Below are positions 56,432 through 64,000 of a stretch of DNA of 64,000 nt, in pieces. The stretch's first letter is position 1. Each line of letters opens with the position of its first letter. The position numbers and the translations under genes were made by a program. Origin of the DNA: Jeongeupia wiesaeckerbachi. Its GTDB lineage: Bacteria; Pseudomonadota; Gammaproteobacteria; Burkholderiales; Chitinibacteraceae. Where the stretch lies: NCBI RefSeq assembly GCF_050916355.1, contig NZ_CP136946.1:3038001-3102000 (forward strand), written 5' to 3'. The notes under the pieces are model-generated. The model saw only the letters and a program-made list of their open reading frames with translations, made no database searches and was not told where the DNA came from.

Positions 56432-58222
56432 TCAGGACACCTGATTGGCCTGCTCCGCCGGTTCTTCATGTTGCTGCAGCGCCCACAGGCGGGCGTAGTG
56501 GCCGTTCTTGACCAGCAGCTCGAGATGCCGGCCACGCTCGACGATGCGACCGTTGTCCATGACCGCAATCTCGTCGGCATCGGCAATCGTCGACAGCCGG
56601 TGGGCGATGATCAGTGTCGTGCGATCGGCCGATACGGCCTTGAGTTCGGCCTGGATACCCTTCTCGGTCTTCGAATCCAGCGCGCTGGTCGCTTCGTCGA
56701 AAATCAGGATCGGCGGGTTCTTGAGAATGGTGCGTGCAATCGCAACGCGCTGCTTTTCTCCGCCCGAGAGCTTGAGCCCGCGCTCGCCGACCATGGTGTC
56801 GAAACCTTCCGGCAGTTTTTCGATGAAATCGTAGATATGTGCCGCCCGCGCCGCCTCGATCACTTCCTCGCGGCTGGCACCGGTCTTGCCGTAGGCAATG
56901 TTGTAGTAGATCGTGTCGTTGAACAGCACTGTATCCTGCGGCACGATGCCGATGTGCGCGCGCAGGCTTTCCTGTGTCATGTCACGCAAGTCGATGCCGT
57001 TGATCGTCACCCGTCCTTGCCAGACGTCGTAGAAACGGTACAGCAGACGGGAGAGCGTCGATTTGCCGGCGCCACTGGCCCCGACTACCGCCAGCGTCCT
57101 GCCCGCCGGGATTTCAAAGCTGACCTCGCGCAAAATCTGGCGATTGCGCTCATACCCGAAATCGACCGATTCGAAACGGATCGCCGCACTGCTGGCCTGC
57201 AGCGTGCGCGCATCCGGCGTGTCCTTGACCTCGGCGTTCTGCCGCAGCAACGTGAACATTTTTTCCATGTCGGCGAGCGAGTGCTTGATCTCGCGATAGA
57301 CGAAGCCGAGGAAGTTCAGCGGCGCGTACAGCTGCAACAGGAAGGCGTTGACGAGGACCAGATCACCCAGCGTCATCCGGCCGCTGACCACATCTCTGGA
57401 CGCCAGCCACACCAGCGCAGTCACGCCGGCGGCGATGATCACGGCCTGACCCGCGTTGAGTAGCGACAGCGACACCTGGTTCTTGACCGATGCGCCCTCC
57501 CATTTGGCCAGGCTGCGGTCGTAACGCTCGGCTTCCCAGCGCTCGTTGTTGAAGTATTTGACGGTTTCGTAGTTCAGCAGCGCATCGATCGCCCGGGTAT
57601 TGGCCTTGGAATCGAGCTCGTTCATCTGCCGCCGGAACGCCATGCGCCACTCGGTCACGCCCAGGGTGAAGCCAATGTAGATGACGATGGTGCCGAAAGT
57701 GATCGCCGCGAAGTACCAGTCGTACTTCTTCAGCAGGATGATCGCCACCAGCGCGATTTCGACCAGCGTCGGCAGGATGTTGAACAGCATGAAGTTGAGC
57801 AGGAAGGCGATGCCCTTGGTGCCGCGATCGATGTCGCGGCTCATCCCGCCTGTTTGCCGCTCCAGATGGAAACGCAGGCTCAGCGCGCTCAGATGTTCGA
57901 ACACCTGCAGCGCCACGCGCCGGATCGACCCCTGCGTCACCTTGGCAAACACGGCATCGCGCAATTCGCCGAAGACCGACGAACACATCCGCAGGGCGCC
58001 ATAGGCGAAAACCAGTGCAATCGGCATCACGATAATGCCCTTGCTGCCGTCGAGCGAATCGACGATGCCCTTGAGCACCAGCGGCACGGCCACGTTGGCG
58101 AACTTGGCCGCAATCAGCAGGCTGAGGGCCAAGACGACGCGGTTTTTGTAGCGCCAGAGGTAGGGAAACAGGGTGCGCAGCGTGTGCCAGTCGTTGCGCG
58201 GGGCGGAATCGGGAGCGGCCAT
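56432..58222 (-). CDS. Atm1/HMT1-type ABC exporter
   Basis: This 596-residue half-transporter has an N-terminal membrane domain of six helices and a C-terminal ATPase. Walker A is GASGAGKST, the signature LSGGEKQRVAIARTIL and Walker B PPILIFDEATSALD. The membrane domain shows the Atm1 family features (ALSLRFHLERQTGGMSRDIDRGTKGI; IDALLNYETVKYFNNERWEAERYD). Bacterial Atm1-type exporters move glutathione conjugates or metal-glutathione complexes and give heavy-metal tolerance. Substrate here is inferred from the family. It is a monocistronic gene. Confidence 0.92.
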   Translation of the reverse strand: MAAPDSAPRNDWHTLRTLFPYLWRYKNRVVLALSLLIAAKFANVAVPLVLKGIVDSLDGSKGIIVMPIALVFAYGALRMCSSVFGELRDAVFAKVTQGSIRRVALQVFEHLSALSLRFHLERQTGGMSRDIDRGTKGIAFLLNFMLFNILPTLVEIALVAIILLKKYDWYFAAITFGTIVIYIGFTLGVTEWRMAFRRQMNELDSKANTRAIDALLNYETVKYFNNERWEAERYDRSLAKWEGASVKNQVSLSLLNAGQAVIIAAGVTALVWLASRDVVSGRMTLGDLVLVNAFLLQLYAPLNFLGFVYREIKHSLADMEKMFTLLRQNAEVKDTPDARTLQASSAAIRFESVDFGYERNRQILREVSFEIPAGRTLAVVGASGAGKSTLSRLLYRFYDVWQGRVTINGIDLRDMTQESLRAHIGIVPQDTVLFNDTIYYNIAYGKTGASREEVIEAARAAHIYDFIEKLPEGFDTMVGERGLKLSGGEKQRVAIARTILKNPPILIFDEATSALDSKTEKGIQAELKAVSADRTTLIIAHRLSTIADADEIAVMDNGRIVERGRHLELLVKNGHYARLWALQQHEEPAEQANQVS

Positions 58223-58301
58223 GATGGTTCTTATCGAAAAACGACAAGACTAGATGCGGCCAGGATCGCGGAATTGCAAGCCCGCACGCGGGCGGATCAG
58301 A

Positions 58302-58685
58302 TCAGTGCAATGTGCGTGGAATCGACAGCACGAACTCGGGAATATCGACATGGAATTCGGCGCCGTCCGGCGTGCGCATCAAATAGCTGCCGCGCATGGT
58401 GCCGACCGGCGTCTCCAGGGTCGCGCCACTCATGTATTCGAACGACTGACCGGGTTCAAGCACCGGCTGTTCGCCCACCACGCCCAGGCCGCGCACTTCC
58501 TGCACACGGTTTTCCATATCGCGAATCACCCAGTGCCGGGAAACAAGCTGCGCCACCCCGTCACCGGCATTGGTGATCCGGATGTGATAGGAGAAAACGA
58601 AACGCCCCGCTTCTTCGTCCGATTGCTCGGCAACGAAACTCGCGCGCGGCACGACGTCGATTTTGTACTTGGGATTTTCGCTCAT
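58302..58685 (-). CDS. apaG: ApaG protein
   Basis: ApaG is a small immunoglobulin-like (DUF525) protein linked historically to Co/Mg sensitivity; its biochemical role is not settled. The 127-residue protein shows the family pattern FSYHIRITNAGDGVAQLVSRHWVIRD and the phosphate-binding-like GxGVVGEQP region with VGTMRGSYLM. The start at 58685 is preceded by GGGAAGTG; the longer open frame to 59795 is antisense to rpe and is not used. It is divergent from rpe. Confidence 0.95.
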   Translation of the reverse strand: MSENPKYKIDVVPRASFVAEQSDEEAGRFVFSYHIRITNAGDGVAQLVSRHWVIRDMENRVQEVRGLGVVGEQPVLEPGQSFEYMSGATLETPVGTMRGSYLMRTPDGAEFHVDIPEFVLSIPRTLH

Positions 58686-58752
58686 GCACACTTCCCGGTT
58701 GATGGTGGACAATCTTAGCAGGCCGGCACCCTCGCGGTGTTCCTGGCAACGG

Positions 58753-58758
58753 TACAAT
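58753..58758 (+). promoter_or_regulatory. Probable -10 element of rpe-gph (TACAAT)
   Basis: TACAAT at 58753-58758 predicts a transcript starting near 58765, about 20 bases before the rpe ATG, which has GGAG as ribosome site. The -35 element is unclear. Confidence 0.4.
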
Positions 58759-58784
58759 AGCGCAATCCACCCCGGAGCAGCCCC

Positions 58785-59468
58785 ATGAGCCCATTCCGAA
58801 TCGCCCCGAGCATCCTGTCCGCGGATTTTGCCCGGCTTGGCGAGGAAATCAGCAACGTCATCGCCGCCGGTGCCGGCCTGATCCATTTCGACGTGATGGA
58901 CAACCATTACGTTCCCAATCTGACCATCGGCCCGCTGGTCTGCGAGGCCATCAAGCCCTACGCGACCGTGCCGATCGACGTTCACCTGATGGTGAAACCG
59001 GTCGACCGCATCGTTCCCGATTTTGCCAAGGCCGGCGCCAACATCGTCACCTTCCACCCGGAAGCCTCCGATCATGTCGATCGCACGCTCGGGCTGATTC
59101 GTGAGCATGGCTGCCAGGCCGGTCTGGTCTTCAACCCGGCAACATCGCTCGACCACCTCGACTACGTGCTCGACAAGGTCGACATGGTGCTGCTGATGTC
59201 GGTCAACCCGGGCTTCGGCGGCCAGGCCTTCATTCCGGCCATGCTCGACAAGGCCCGCGCAGCGCGCGCCAAGCTCGATGCCTACAAGGAAAAGACCGGC
59301 CGGCACATCAACCTCGAAGTCGACGGCGGCGTCAAAATCGACAACATCGGTGCAATTGCCGCCGCCGGCGTCGACACCTTTGTCGCCGGCTCCGCCGTCT
59401 TCGGCAACCCTGACTACAAGACGGTGATCGACGCGATGCACACCGAAATCACCAAGGCACTCGCATGA
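58785..59468 (+). CDS. rpe: Ribulose-phosphate 3-epimerase
   Basis: Rpe interconverts ribulose-5-phosphate and xylulose-5-phosphate in the pentose phosphate pathway. The 227-residue TIM barrel has the metal ligands in HFDVMDNHYVPN and HLMV, the SVNPGFGGQAFI loop and the VDGGVK phosphate region. The stop codon overlaps the gph start by 4 bases (ATGA), so the two are coupled, as in many proteobacteria. Confidence 0.97.
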   Translation: MSPFRIAPSILSADFARLGEEISNVIAAGAGLIHFDVMDNHYVPNLTIGPLVCEAIKPYATVPIDVHLMVKPVDRIVPDFAKAGANIVTFHPEASDHVDRTLGLIREHGCQAGLVFNPATSLDHLDYVLDKVDMVLLMSVNPGFGGQAFIPAMLDKARAARAKLDAYKEKTGRHINLEVDGGVKIDNIGAIAAAGVDTFVAGSAVFGNPDYKTVIDAMHTEITKALA

Positions 59469-60127
59469 CGATCCGCGCCCTTGCCTTTGACCTCGACGGC
59501 ACATTGATCGATTCGATTGCCGACCTTGCCCGCGCCGCCAACGCCGCCCGCGCCGACCTCGACCTGCCGCCACTGGCGGAGGCCACCGTCGAAAGCTATG
59601 TCGGCGACGGTGCGCACAGCCTGGTGGCGCGCACGCTCGCTGACGACTACGCGGCCCCCTGGACCGACGCACCGGAGCAGCAGCACGCCATGCAGCGCTT
59701 CGATCTGCACTACAAGGCCGGCCTGACGATCGCCACGCGCTTCTATCCGCAAGTACAGGAAACGCTGCACGCGCTGCACGAACTGGGCTTGCCACTTGCC
59801 ATCGTCACCAACAAGCCGGAGCGCTACACCTTGCCGCTGCTGCGCGAACTCGGCGTATCGGAGCAGTTCGACGTCATCGTCGGTGGCGACACACTGCCGG
59901 AACGCAAGCCGTCGGCCCTGCCACTCCAGCATGTGCTCGATCGTTTCGGGGTGGCCGAAGACGAAATGCTGATGGTCGGCGATTCGAAAAACGACATCCT
60001 CGCTGCCCGTGCGGCCGGCTGCCCGGTTGTCGCAGTAGCGTATGGCTATGGCAGCGACGTCAGTGCGCTTGGCGCCGACCACGTGATCGAACGGTTTTCG
60101 GACCTGCTTGAGTTCGTGGATTCGTGA
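59465..60127 (+). CDS. gph: Phosphoglycolate phosphatase
   Basis: Gph removes phosphate from 2-phosphoglycolate, a by-product of DNA 3'-end repair and oxygenation reactions. The 220-residue HAD protein has motif I FDLDGTLIDS, motif II IVTNKP, the lysine in PERKPSALPL and motif IV MVGDSKNDILAARAAG. It is translationally coupled to rpe and followed by a bidirectional terminator. Confidence 0.95.
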   Translation: MTIRALAFDLDGTLIDSIADLARAANAARADLDLPPLAEATVESYVGDGAHSLVARTLADDYAAPWTDAPEQQHAMQRFDLHYKAGLTIATRFYPQVQETLHALHELGLPLAIVTNKPERYTLPLLRELGVSEQFDVIVGGDTLPERKPSALPLQHVLDRFGVAEDEMLMVGDSKNDILAARAAGCPVVAVAYGYGSDVSALGADHVIERFSDLLEFVDS

Positions 60128-60141
60128 CTTCGAATCAGCAT

Positions 60142-60172
60142 AAAGAAAACGGGCGTAAAGCCCGTTTTCTTT
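60142..60172. terminator. Bidirectional terminator between gph and folA
   Basis: A 13-bp stem (AAAGAAAACGGGC, 60142-60154, with 60160-60172) and 5-base loop has an A-rich left and T-rich right flank. It serves both converging units. Confidence 0.9.
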
Positions 60173-60193
60173 TGAAATGCCGGATCGACAAAA

Positions 60194-60673
60194 TCAAGCG
60201 CGCTTGTAGGTCACGAAAGCAAAGTCGATGTCCTTGCTGCTGCGTTGCGCCACTCGCTCGACCTCGCGCCACTCATGGGCCGGCACATCCGGGAACGTAG
60301 CATCACCCACTGGCGAGAGTGATACCTCGGTCAGGTAAAGCGCATCCGCCAATGGCAGCGTCTGCCGATAGATTTCACCGCCACCGATCACGAAAACTTT
60401 TTCATCGTCAGCGCATGCGTTCAGCGCGGATTCGATACTGGTAAACGCCTCGGCACCGTCCGCCCGCCAATCCGCGTTGCGGGTAATCACCAAATGGCGC
60501 CGGCCGGGCAACAAACCGGGCAGCGACTCAAAGGTTTTACGCCCCATCAGCATCGGCGCCCCCATGGTCAGCGCCTTGAAATGCTTGAGATCTTCTGGCA
60601 AATGCCAGGGGAGCGTGTTGTCGATGCCGATGACACGGTTTTGCGCCAGCGCAGCAATGAGAGCCAGTTCCAT
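60194..60673 (-). CDS. folA: Dihydrofolate reductase
   Basis: FolA reduces dihydrofolate with NADPH. The 159-residue protein has the family features LIAALAQNRVIGIDNTLPWHLPEDLKHFK, the GRKTFESLPG cofactor loop and VIGGGEIYRQTLPLADALYLTEV. Its ATG lies one base after the thyA stop codon, so the pair is co-translated. ThyA generates the dihydrofolate that FolA recycles. Confidence 0.96.
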   Translation of the reverse strand: MELALIAALAQNRVIGIDNTLPWHLPEDLKHFKALTMGAPMLMGRKTFESLPGLLPGRRHLVITRNADWRADGAEAFTSIESALNACADDEKVFVIGGGEIYRQTLPLADALYLTEVSLSPVGDATFPDVPAHEWREVERVAQRSSKDIDFAFVTYKRA

Positions 60674-60674
60674 C

Positions 60675-61469
60675 TCAGACCGCCACCGGCGCTTTGATCG
60701 CTGGATGCGATTGATAATTTTCGAGCACGAAGTCTTCGTATTCGAACGCGAAAATATCCTTCTTTTCCGGGTTCAAGGTCATCGTCGGCAGCGGCAGCGG
60801 CTCACGACCAAGCTGCGTTTGCACTTGTTCGAGATGGTTCAGATAGATGTGGCAGTCGCCGCCGGTCCAGACAAAATCGCCCGGTTCGAGGCCGCAAACC
60901 TGAGCCATCATCAGCACCAGCAAAGAATACGACGCGATATTGAACGGCACACCCAGAAAGAGGTCGGCGCTGCGCTGATACAGCTGGCACGACAATTTGC
61001 CGTCGGCGACGTAGAACTGGAAGAACGCATGGCACGGCGGCAGCGCCATGTTTTCGATCTCGCCGACATTCCATGCCGACACGATGATGCGGCGTGAATC
61101 CGGGTTGGATTTCAGTGTTTTGACCACGTCGGCAATCTGGTCGATATGACGGCCATCGGCCGTCGGCCAGCTGCGCCACTGGTAACCGTAGATCGGGCCG
61201 AGTTCGCCATCGTCGCGCGCCCACTCGTTCCAGATCGATACGCCGCGCTCTTTCAGCCAGTTGTTATTGGTTTCGCCACGCAGAAACCACAGCAACTCGT
61301 AAATGATCGACTTCAGATGCGCTTTCTTCGTCGTCACCAGCGGGAAGCCCTGCGAGAGGTCGAAGCGCATCTGGTGACCAAACACCGACAGCGTGCCAGT
61401 GCCGGTACGGTCTTCCTTTCGGGCACCGTGATCGATGACGTGCTGCAAGAGATCGAGGTACTGCCTCAT
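60675..61469 (-). CDS. thyA: Thymidylate synthase
   Basis: ThyA methylates dUMP to dTMP using methylene-tetrahydrofolate. The 264-residue protein has the catalytic cysteine in ALPPCHAFFQFYV, the phosphate-binding DSRRIIVSAWNV and the QRSADLFLGVPFNIASY block. The frame is open to 61517, but the ATG at 61469 gives the family start MRQYLDLL. It forms an operon with folA and follows an orphan histidine kinase gene by 44 bases. Confidence 0.96.
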   Translation of the reverse strand: MRQYLDLLQHVIDHGARKEDRTGTGTLSVFGHQMRFDLSQGFPLVTTKKAHLKSIIYELLWFLRGETNNNWLKERGVSIWNEWARDDGELGPIYGYQWRSWPTADGRHIDQIADVVKTLKSNPDSRRIIVSAWNVGEIENMALPPCHAFFQFYVADGKLSCQLYQRSADLFLGVPFNIASYSLLVLMMAQVCGLEPGDFVWTGGDCHIYLNHLEQVQTQLGREPLPLPTMTLNPEKKDIFAFEYEDFVLENYQSHPAIKAPVAV

Positions 61470-61513
61470 GACATTGCTCCGTCCGGGGCGATCCGGCCCC
61501 GGGTAAAATCGCA

Positions 61514-63637
61514 TCAAACGCCGATTTTACCGTCCGAAGCCGTCAACGTCTCGGCCGAATTGCCGCTCCTTGGTGCCCCTGGCGCATCCGGCTGCGGGAG
61601 CGACACGGTGAACGTCGTGCCGTGACCAAACAGGCTGCCGCAATGCACGCCCCCGCCCATTTCCTCGGTCAGGCGCTTGACGATCGACAAGCCCAGACCG
61701 GTCGTATGCTCGCCACCGGTAGGCACCGCCGACAGACGACCGAATTTGCGGAACAGTTTGTCCATTTCGTGCGGCGCAATACCCGGGCCATAATCGTGCA
61801 CCGCGATCTCGACCATGCCGAGCGACAAGCCCGCGGTGATGTCGATCTTGCTCTGGTGTGGCGTGTACTTGGACGCATTCGAGATCAGGTTGTCGAGCAC
61901 CTGCCACAAGGCCTGCCGGTCGGCCTGCACGATCAAGCCGTTCGGCTGATAGTGGCAACGCTGCTGTTTTTCTTCCAGCCGCCCTTCCCAGCTCGCCAGC
62001 AACTCGCCCATCAGCTCATCGATCAGCACCGGCTCAAGCGTCAGCCGGTACTGCCCCGATTCCAGCGTATTGATATCGAGCAGGTTGCCAAGAATCCGCT
62101 GAATCCGGTTGGCCAGCTGGCTAATACCAGCCAGCCGGTCGCGTACGCGCTCCTTGGGCCATACGTCGAACTTGCTGCCGATCAGGCCGGCCATACCGGC
62201 GATGCTGGCGACCGGGTTCTTGAGGTCATGCGCCGCTATGGTCAGCAGTTCGTTCTTTTCCTCGTTCAGCCGCGACAACTCGGCGTTGACCAGTTCGAGT
62301 TGCACATTGCGCTGCGCCAGCTCTTCAGTCCGGGTCGCGACCTGCGCCTCCAGATTCTGCCGATGGTGCGCGATCGTCGACGCCATCGCGTCGAAGTTGC
62401 GAGCCAGCTCACCGAGCTCGTCGGTTCGTTCGGTGTCCAGCGGGTGGGTGTGGCGGCCTTGCGCCAACGACTGGATCGCAGCCTTGAGGCGTCCCAGCGG
62501 ACGGGCAACGTCAACCTTGAGGACCCAGGCCATCAAGCCCAGTTCGATCAGCAGCGCAATCAGGCCGAGCAAGAGCACCATGCTGGCGGCCAATGCGGCT
62601 TTTTCCTGCAGCAAACGCTTCGGGTACACCGTGACGAACAACCAATCCGCGCCGCGGATCTGAGCCATGCCAAGCCACGATTGCCCGTCCGGGCTTTCGA
62701 CAAACAACTGCTTGGGTGTCGCGTTCGCGATGGCCGAGTACATGTCCCGTAGCGTTGCATCATCCGCATCGCGCAGATTGTAGTGCCCGCGCATGGCTTC
62801 GATCTGCGGCATTCGGTCTGGATGGGCAATCAGATCGCCCTCTCGCGTCACGATGAAGTTGGTCGTCCCGGGAATGCCGACGCTGTTGGTCCGGGCGATC
62901 AGCTGGTCGAGCAGCAAATCCTGTCCCGCGCCACCGAGATAGCGCCCCAGATAGTCGATCGGCGTCACCACCGACACCATCCATTGCATGGCCTGCTTGT
63001 CGAAGTAAATGCCGGTCCAGAAGGTTTTGCGCTCGGGATTGCGCGCCGGCGTTGCCCCCACCTCGGTTTCCAGGTCGAACTCGAAATCCGCAACGGAGCC
63101 ATTGCGGGCGTAGTTCAAATCCGGCAGAAACATCAAACTGCCATCGGATACGTTGAGATCGACGAAAGTATCGTAATACCGGTTGCGGAATGCCGGGCCG
63201 TACTGGCTCAGCAACTCGTAGCCGAGCATCACCTGCCGCATGAACTCGGGCGTCAGCTCAACCCTAGGCAACAGGGCGACGGTCGCACGGTACTCGAAGT
63301 CATCGCGTTCAACCCGGACACGCCACATGCCGTCGCGGTCTTGCTTCATCAGGGCGTGGAACTCGCCACTGACATCGGCGCCTTGCATTTGCGCGTAACG
63401 GCGGATGAACTCGTTGCGCAGCAGCTTGGTGTTGGTCTCGGCCTGAAGGAAGGGTTCGCTCTCGATCTGGCTGCGCGCCTTGATGTACTTTTCAAGGTTG
63501 CCCAGTGCCTCTTCCTGCAGCCGCATATAGCTGTAGTAATAGCTGACGGCCGAGATCGCCAGCGAAACAACGGCGATCCGGAACGCCATGTTCCGGAGGA
63601 CGCGCCGGAAAAGGCTGCTGTGTTGAGTGCGCTTCAT
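61514..63637 (-). CDS. Membrane sensor histidine kinase with dCache-like periplasmic domain
   Basis: This 707-residue kinase has a membrane helix near the N-terminus (about 18-38) and a large periplasmic region (about 40-345) with Cache features (FWTGIYFDKQAMQWMVSVVTPI; TNFIVTREGDLIAHPD). A second membrane helix precedes a HAMP domain and a coiled coil. The HisKA H-box is AAHDLKNPVAS with phospho-acceptor His470, followed by the ATPase N, G1 and G2 boxes (DNLISNASKYTPH; DYGPGI; TTGLGLSIVKRL). No response regulator gene is adjacent, so it is an orphan. Cache domains commonly bind small organic acids or amino acids. It is likely co-directional with, but functionally unrelated to, thyA-folA. Confidence 0.92.
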   Translation of the reverse strand: MKRTQHSSLFRRVLRNMAFRIAVVSLAISAVSYYYSYMRLQEEALGNLEKYIKARSQIESEPFLQAETNTKLLRNEFIRRYAQMQGADVSGEFHALMKQDRDGMWRVRVERDDFEYRATVALLPRVELTPEFMRQVMLGYELLSQYGPAFRNRYYDTFVDLNVSDGSLMFLPDLNYARNGSVADFEFDLETEVGATPARNPERKTFWTGIYFDKQAMQWMVSVVTPIDYLGRYLGGAGQDLLLDQLIARTNSVGIPGTTNFIVTREGDLIAHPDRMPQIEAMRGHYNLRDADDATLRDMYSAIANATPKQLFVESPDGQSWLGMAQIRGADWLFVTVYPKRLLQEKAALAASMVLLLGLIALLIELGLMAWVLKVDVARPLGRLKAAIQSLAQGRHTHPLDTERTDELGELARNFDAMASTIAHHRQNLEAQVATRTEELAQRNVQLELVNAELSRLNEEKNELLTIAAHDLKNPVASIAGMAGLIGSKFDVWPKERVRDRLAGISQLANRIQRILGNLLDINTLESGQYRLTLEPVLIDELMGELLASWEGRLEEKQQRCHYQPNGLIVQADRQALWQVLDNLISNASKYTPHQSKIDITAGLSLGMVEIAVHDYGPGIAPHEMDKLFRKFGRLSAVPTGGEHTTGLGLSIVKRLTEEMGGGVHCGSLFGHGTTFTVSLPQPDAPGAPRSGNSAETLTASDGKIGV

Positions 63638-63691
63638 GCGCGCAGCATATCGAATCGGAAAGCCTTGCGCAAAACAGAAATCAGCTCTGTA

Positions 63692-64000
63692 TCAGCTAGG
63701 GTTTTCCGTCTCCAGTGCGAGATAGCGGACCTCGATGATTTCGATATCCTCCACGCCGCCCGGCAGCCGCAAGGCCACCGTCTCGCCTTCGCGCGCGCGC
63801 AATAGCGCCCGGGCAATCGGCGCGGTCCAGCTGACGTAGTGTCGTTTCAGGTCGGTTTCGTCGACGCCGACGATCGATACCGTTTCCTCGTGGCCATCTT
63901 CGCGCAAGTAAGTGACGGTCGCACCGAAGAACACCTGATCGGTCTCCTCACGCACTTCAGGATCGACAACTTCGGCATTCTCCAGCCGCTTGGTCAGAAA
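63692..64000 (-). CDS. greB: Transcription elongation factor GreB (3' part; start lies beyond the right edge)
   Basis: GreB helps backtracked RNA polymerase cleave its transcript. 102 codons are present. The sequence FLTKRLENAEVV and DQVFFGATVTYL at the junction of the coiled coil and the C-terminal FKBP-like domain fits GreB (FFGATV), whereas GreA usually has other residues there. The end (VALRLPGGVEDIEIIEVRYL) is typical. The N-terminal coiled coil lies outside the window. It ends 54 bases upstream of the histidine kinase start. Confidence 0.88.
   Translation of the reverse strand, partial: FLTKRLENAEVVDPEVREETDQVFFGATVTYLREDGHEETVSIVGVDETDLKRHYVSWTAPIARALLRAREGETVALRLPGGVEDIEIIEVRYLALETENPS

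Noticed and set aside
58280..58293. GCCCGC/GCGGGC repeat as apaG terminator
   Set aside because: The loop would be too tight, the stem is only about five pairs, and no T run follows on the minus strand.
58686..59795. N-terminal extension of apaG by 370 codons
   Set aside because: It is antisense to rpe and the start of gph. ApaG proteins are about 125 residues and the ATG at 58685 has a ribosome site.

Overview
The window is 64 kb of GC-rich chromosomal DNA with tightly packed housekeeping genes. The gene set (RmuC, RatA/RnfH, a 180-kDa-type NAD-glutamate dehydrogenase, a DUF1631 protein, HrcA-NadK-RecN, a patatin/acetoacetate decarboxylase pair) together with a secreted GH18 chitinase suggests a chitin-degrading betaproteobacterium, most likely of the Neisseriales (Chitinibacteraceae-like). 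The organism call is an inference from gene content. I see no tRNA, rRNA, CRISPR array or intact mobile element.

Layout. 1-9.0 kb: 5' part of ribF, a membrane diguanylate cyclase with a GAF domain, a lone flgA, a phytase-like lipoprotein, rmuC, a DUF4124 protein and ratA-rnfH. 9.1-22.3 kb: dnaB, serB, a HAD phosphatase gene broken by an in-frame amber codon, a YecA-like SEC-C protein, mfd, a MASE1-PAS-GGDEF-EAL protein, rlmB and prfB-lysS. 22.5-33.7 kb: gdhB, DUF1631, an ABC-F ATPase, a patatin and acetoacetate decarboxylase. 33.8-36.6 kb: adhE behind a well-placed FNR/ANR box. 36.7-42.8 kb: an accessory stretch whose left part is visibly lower in GC, holding a 5'-truncated SDR gene, a cupin, a DUF4331 exported protein, a thioredoxin-like/MsrB fusion, a selO with a frame break near its start, a small exported protein and a small putative DNA-binding protein. 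42.9-64 kb: cysS, chitinase, nadK-recN-tadA, divergent hrcA-mltB, a chemoreceptor, sdaC-sdaA, an Atm1-type ABC exporter, apaG, rpe-gph, thyA-folA, an orphan histidine kinase and the 3' part of greB.

How the genes work together. Serine and glutamate catabolism (sdaC-sdaA, gdhB), ketone-body/polyhydroxyalkanoate-type metabolism (adc-patatin) and anaerobic ethanol formation (FNR-box adhE) fit a facultative heterotroph living on chitin. Two cyclic-di-GMP enzymes, a chemoreceptor, flgA and an orphan sensor kinase indicate a motile, surface-responsive lifestyle. SelO and the MsrB fusion sit in one transcription unit and look like a redox-stress module.

Most notable observations: RF2 has lost the usual programmed frameshift; adhE has a class II FNR promoter with exact -41.5 geometry; two genes (HAD, selO) are interrupted by single-base-type lesions; a thioredoxin-like domain is fused to MsrB beside selO; the DUF4331/cupin/SDR block looks transferred; and three genes have -10 elements placed as if their mRNAs were leaderless.
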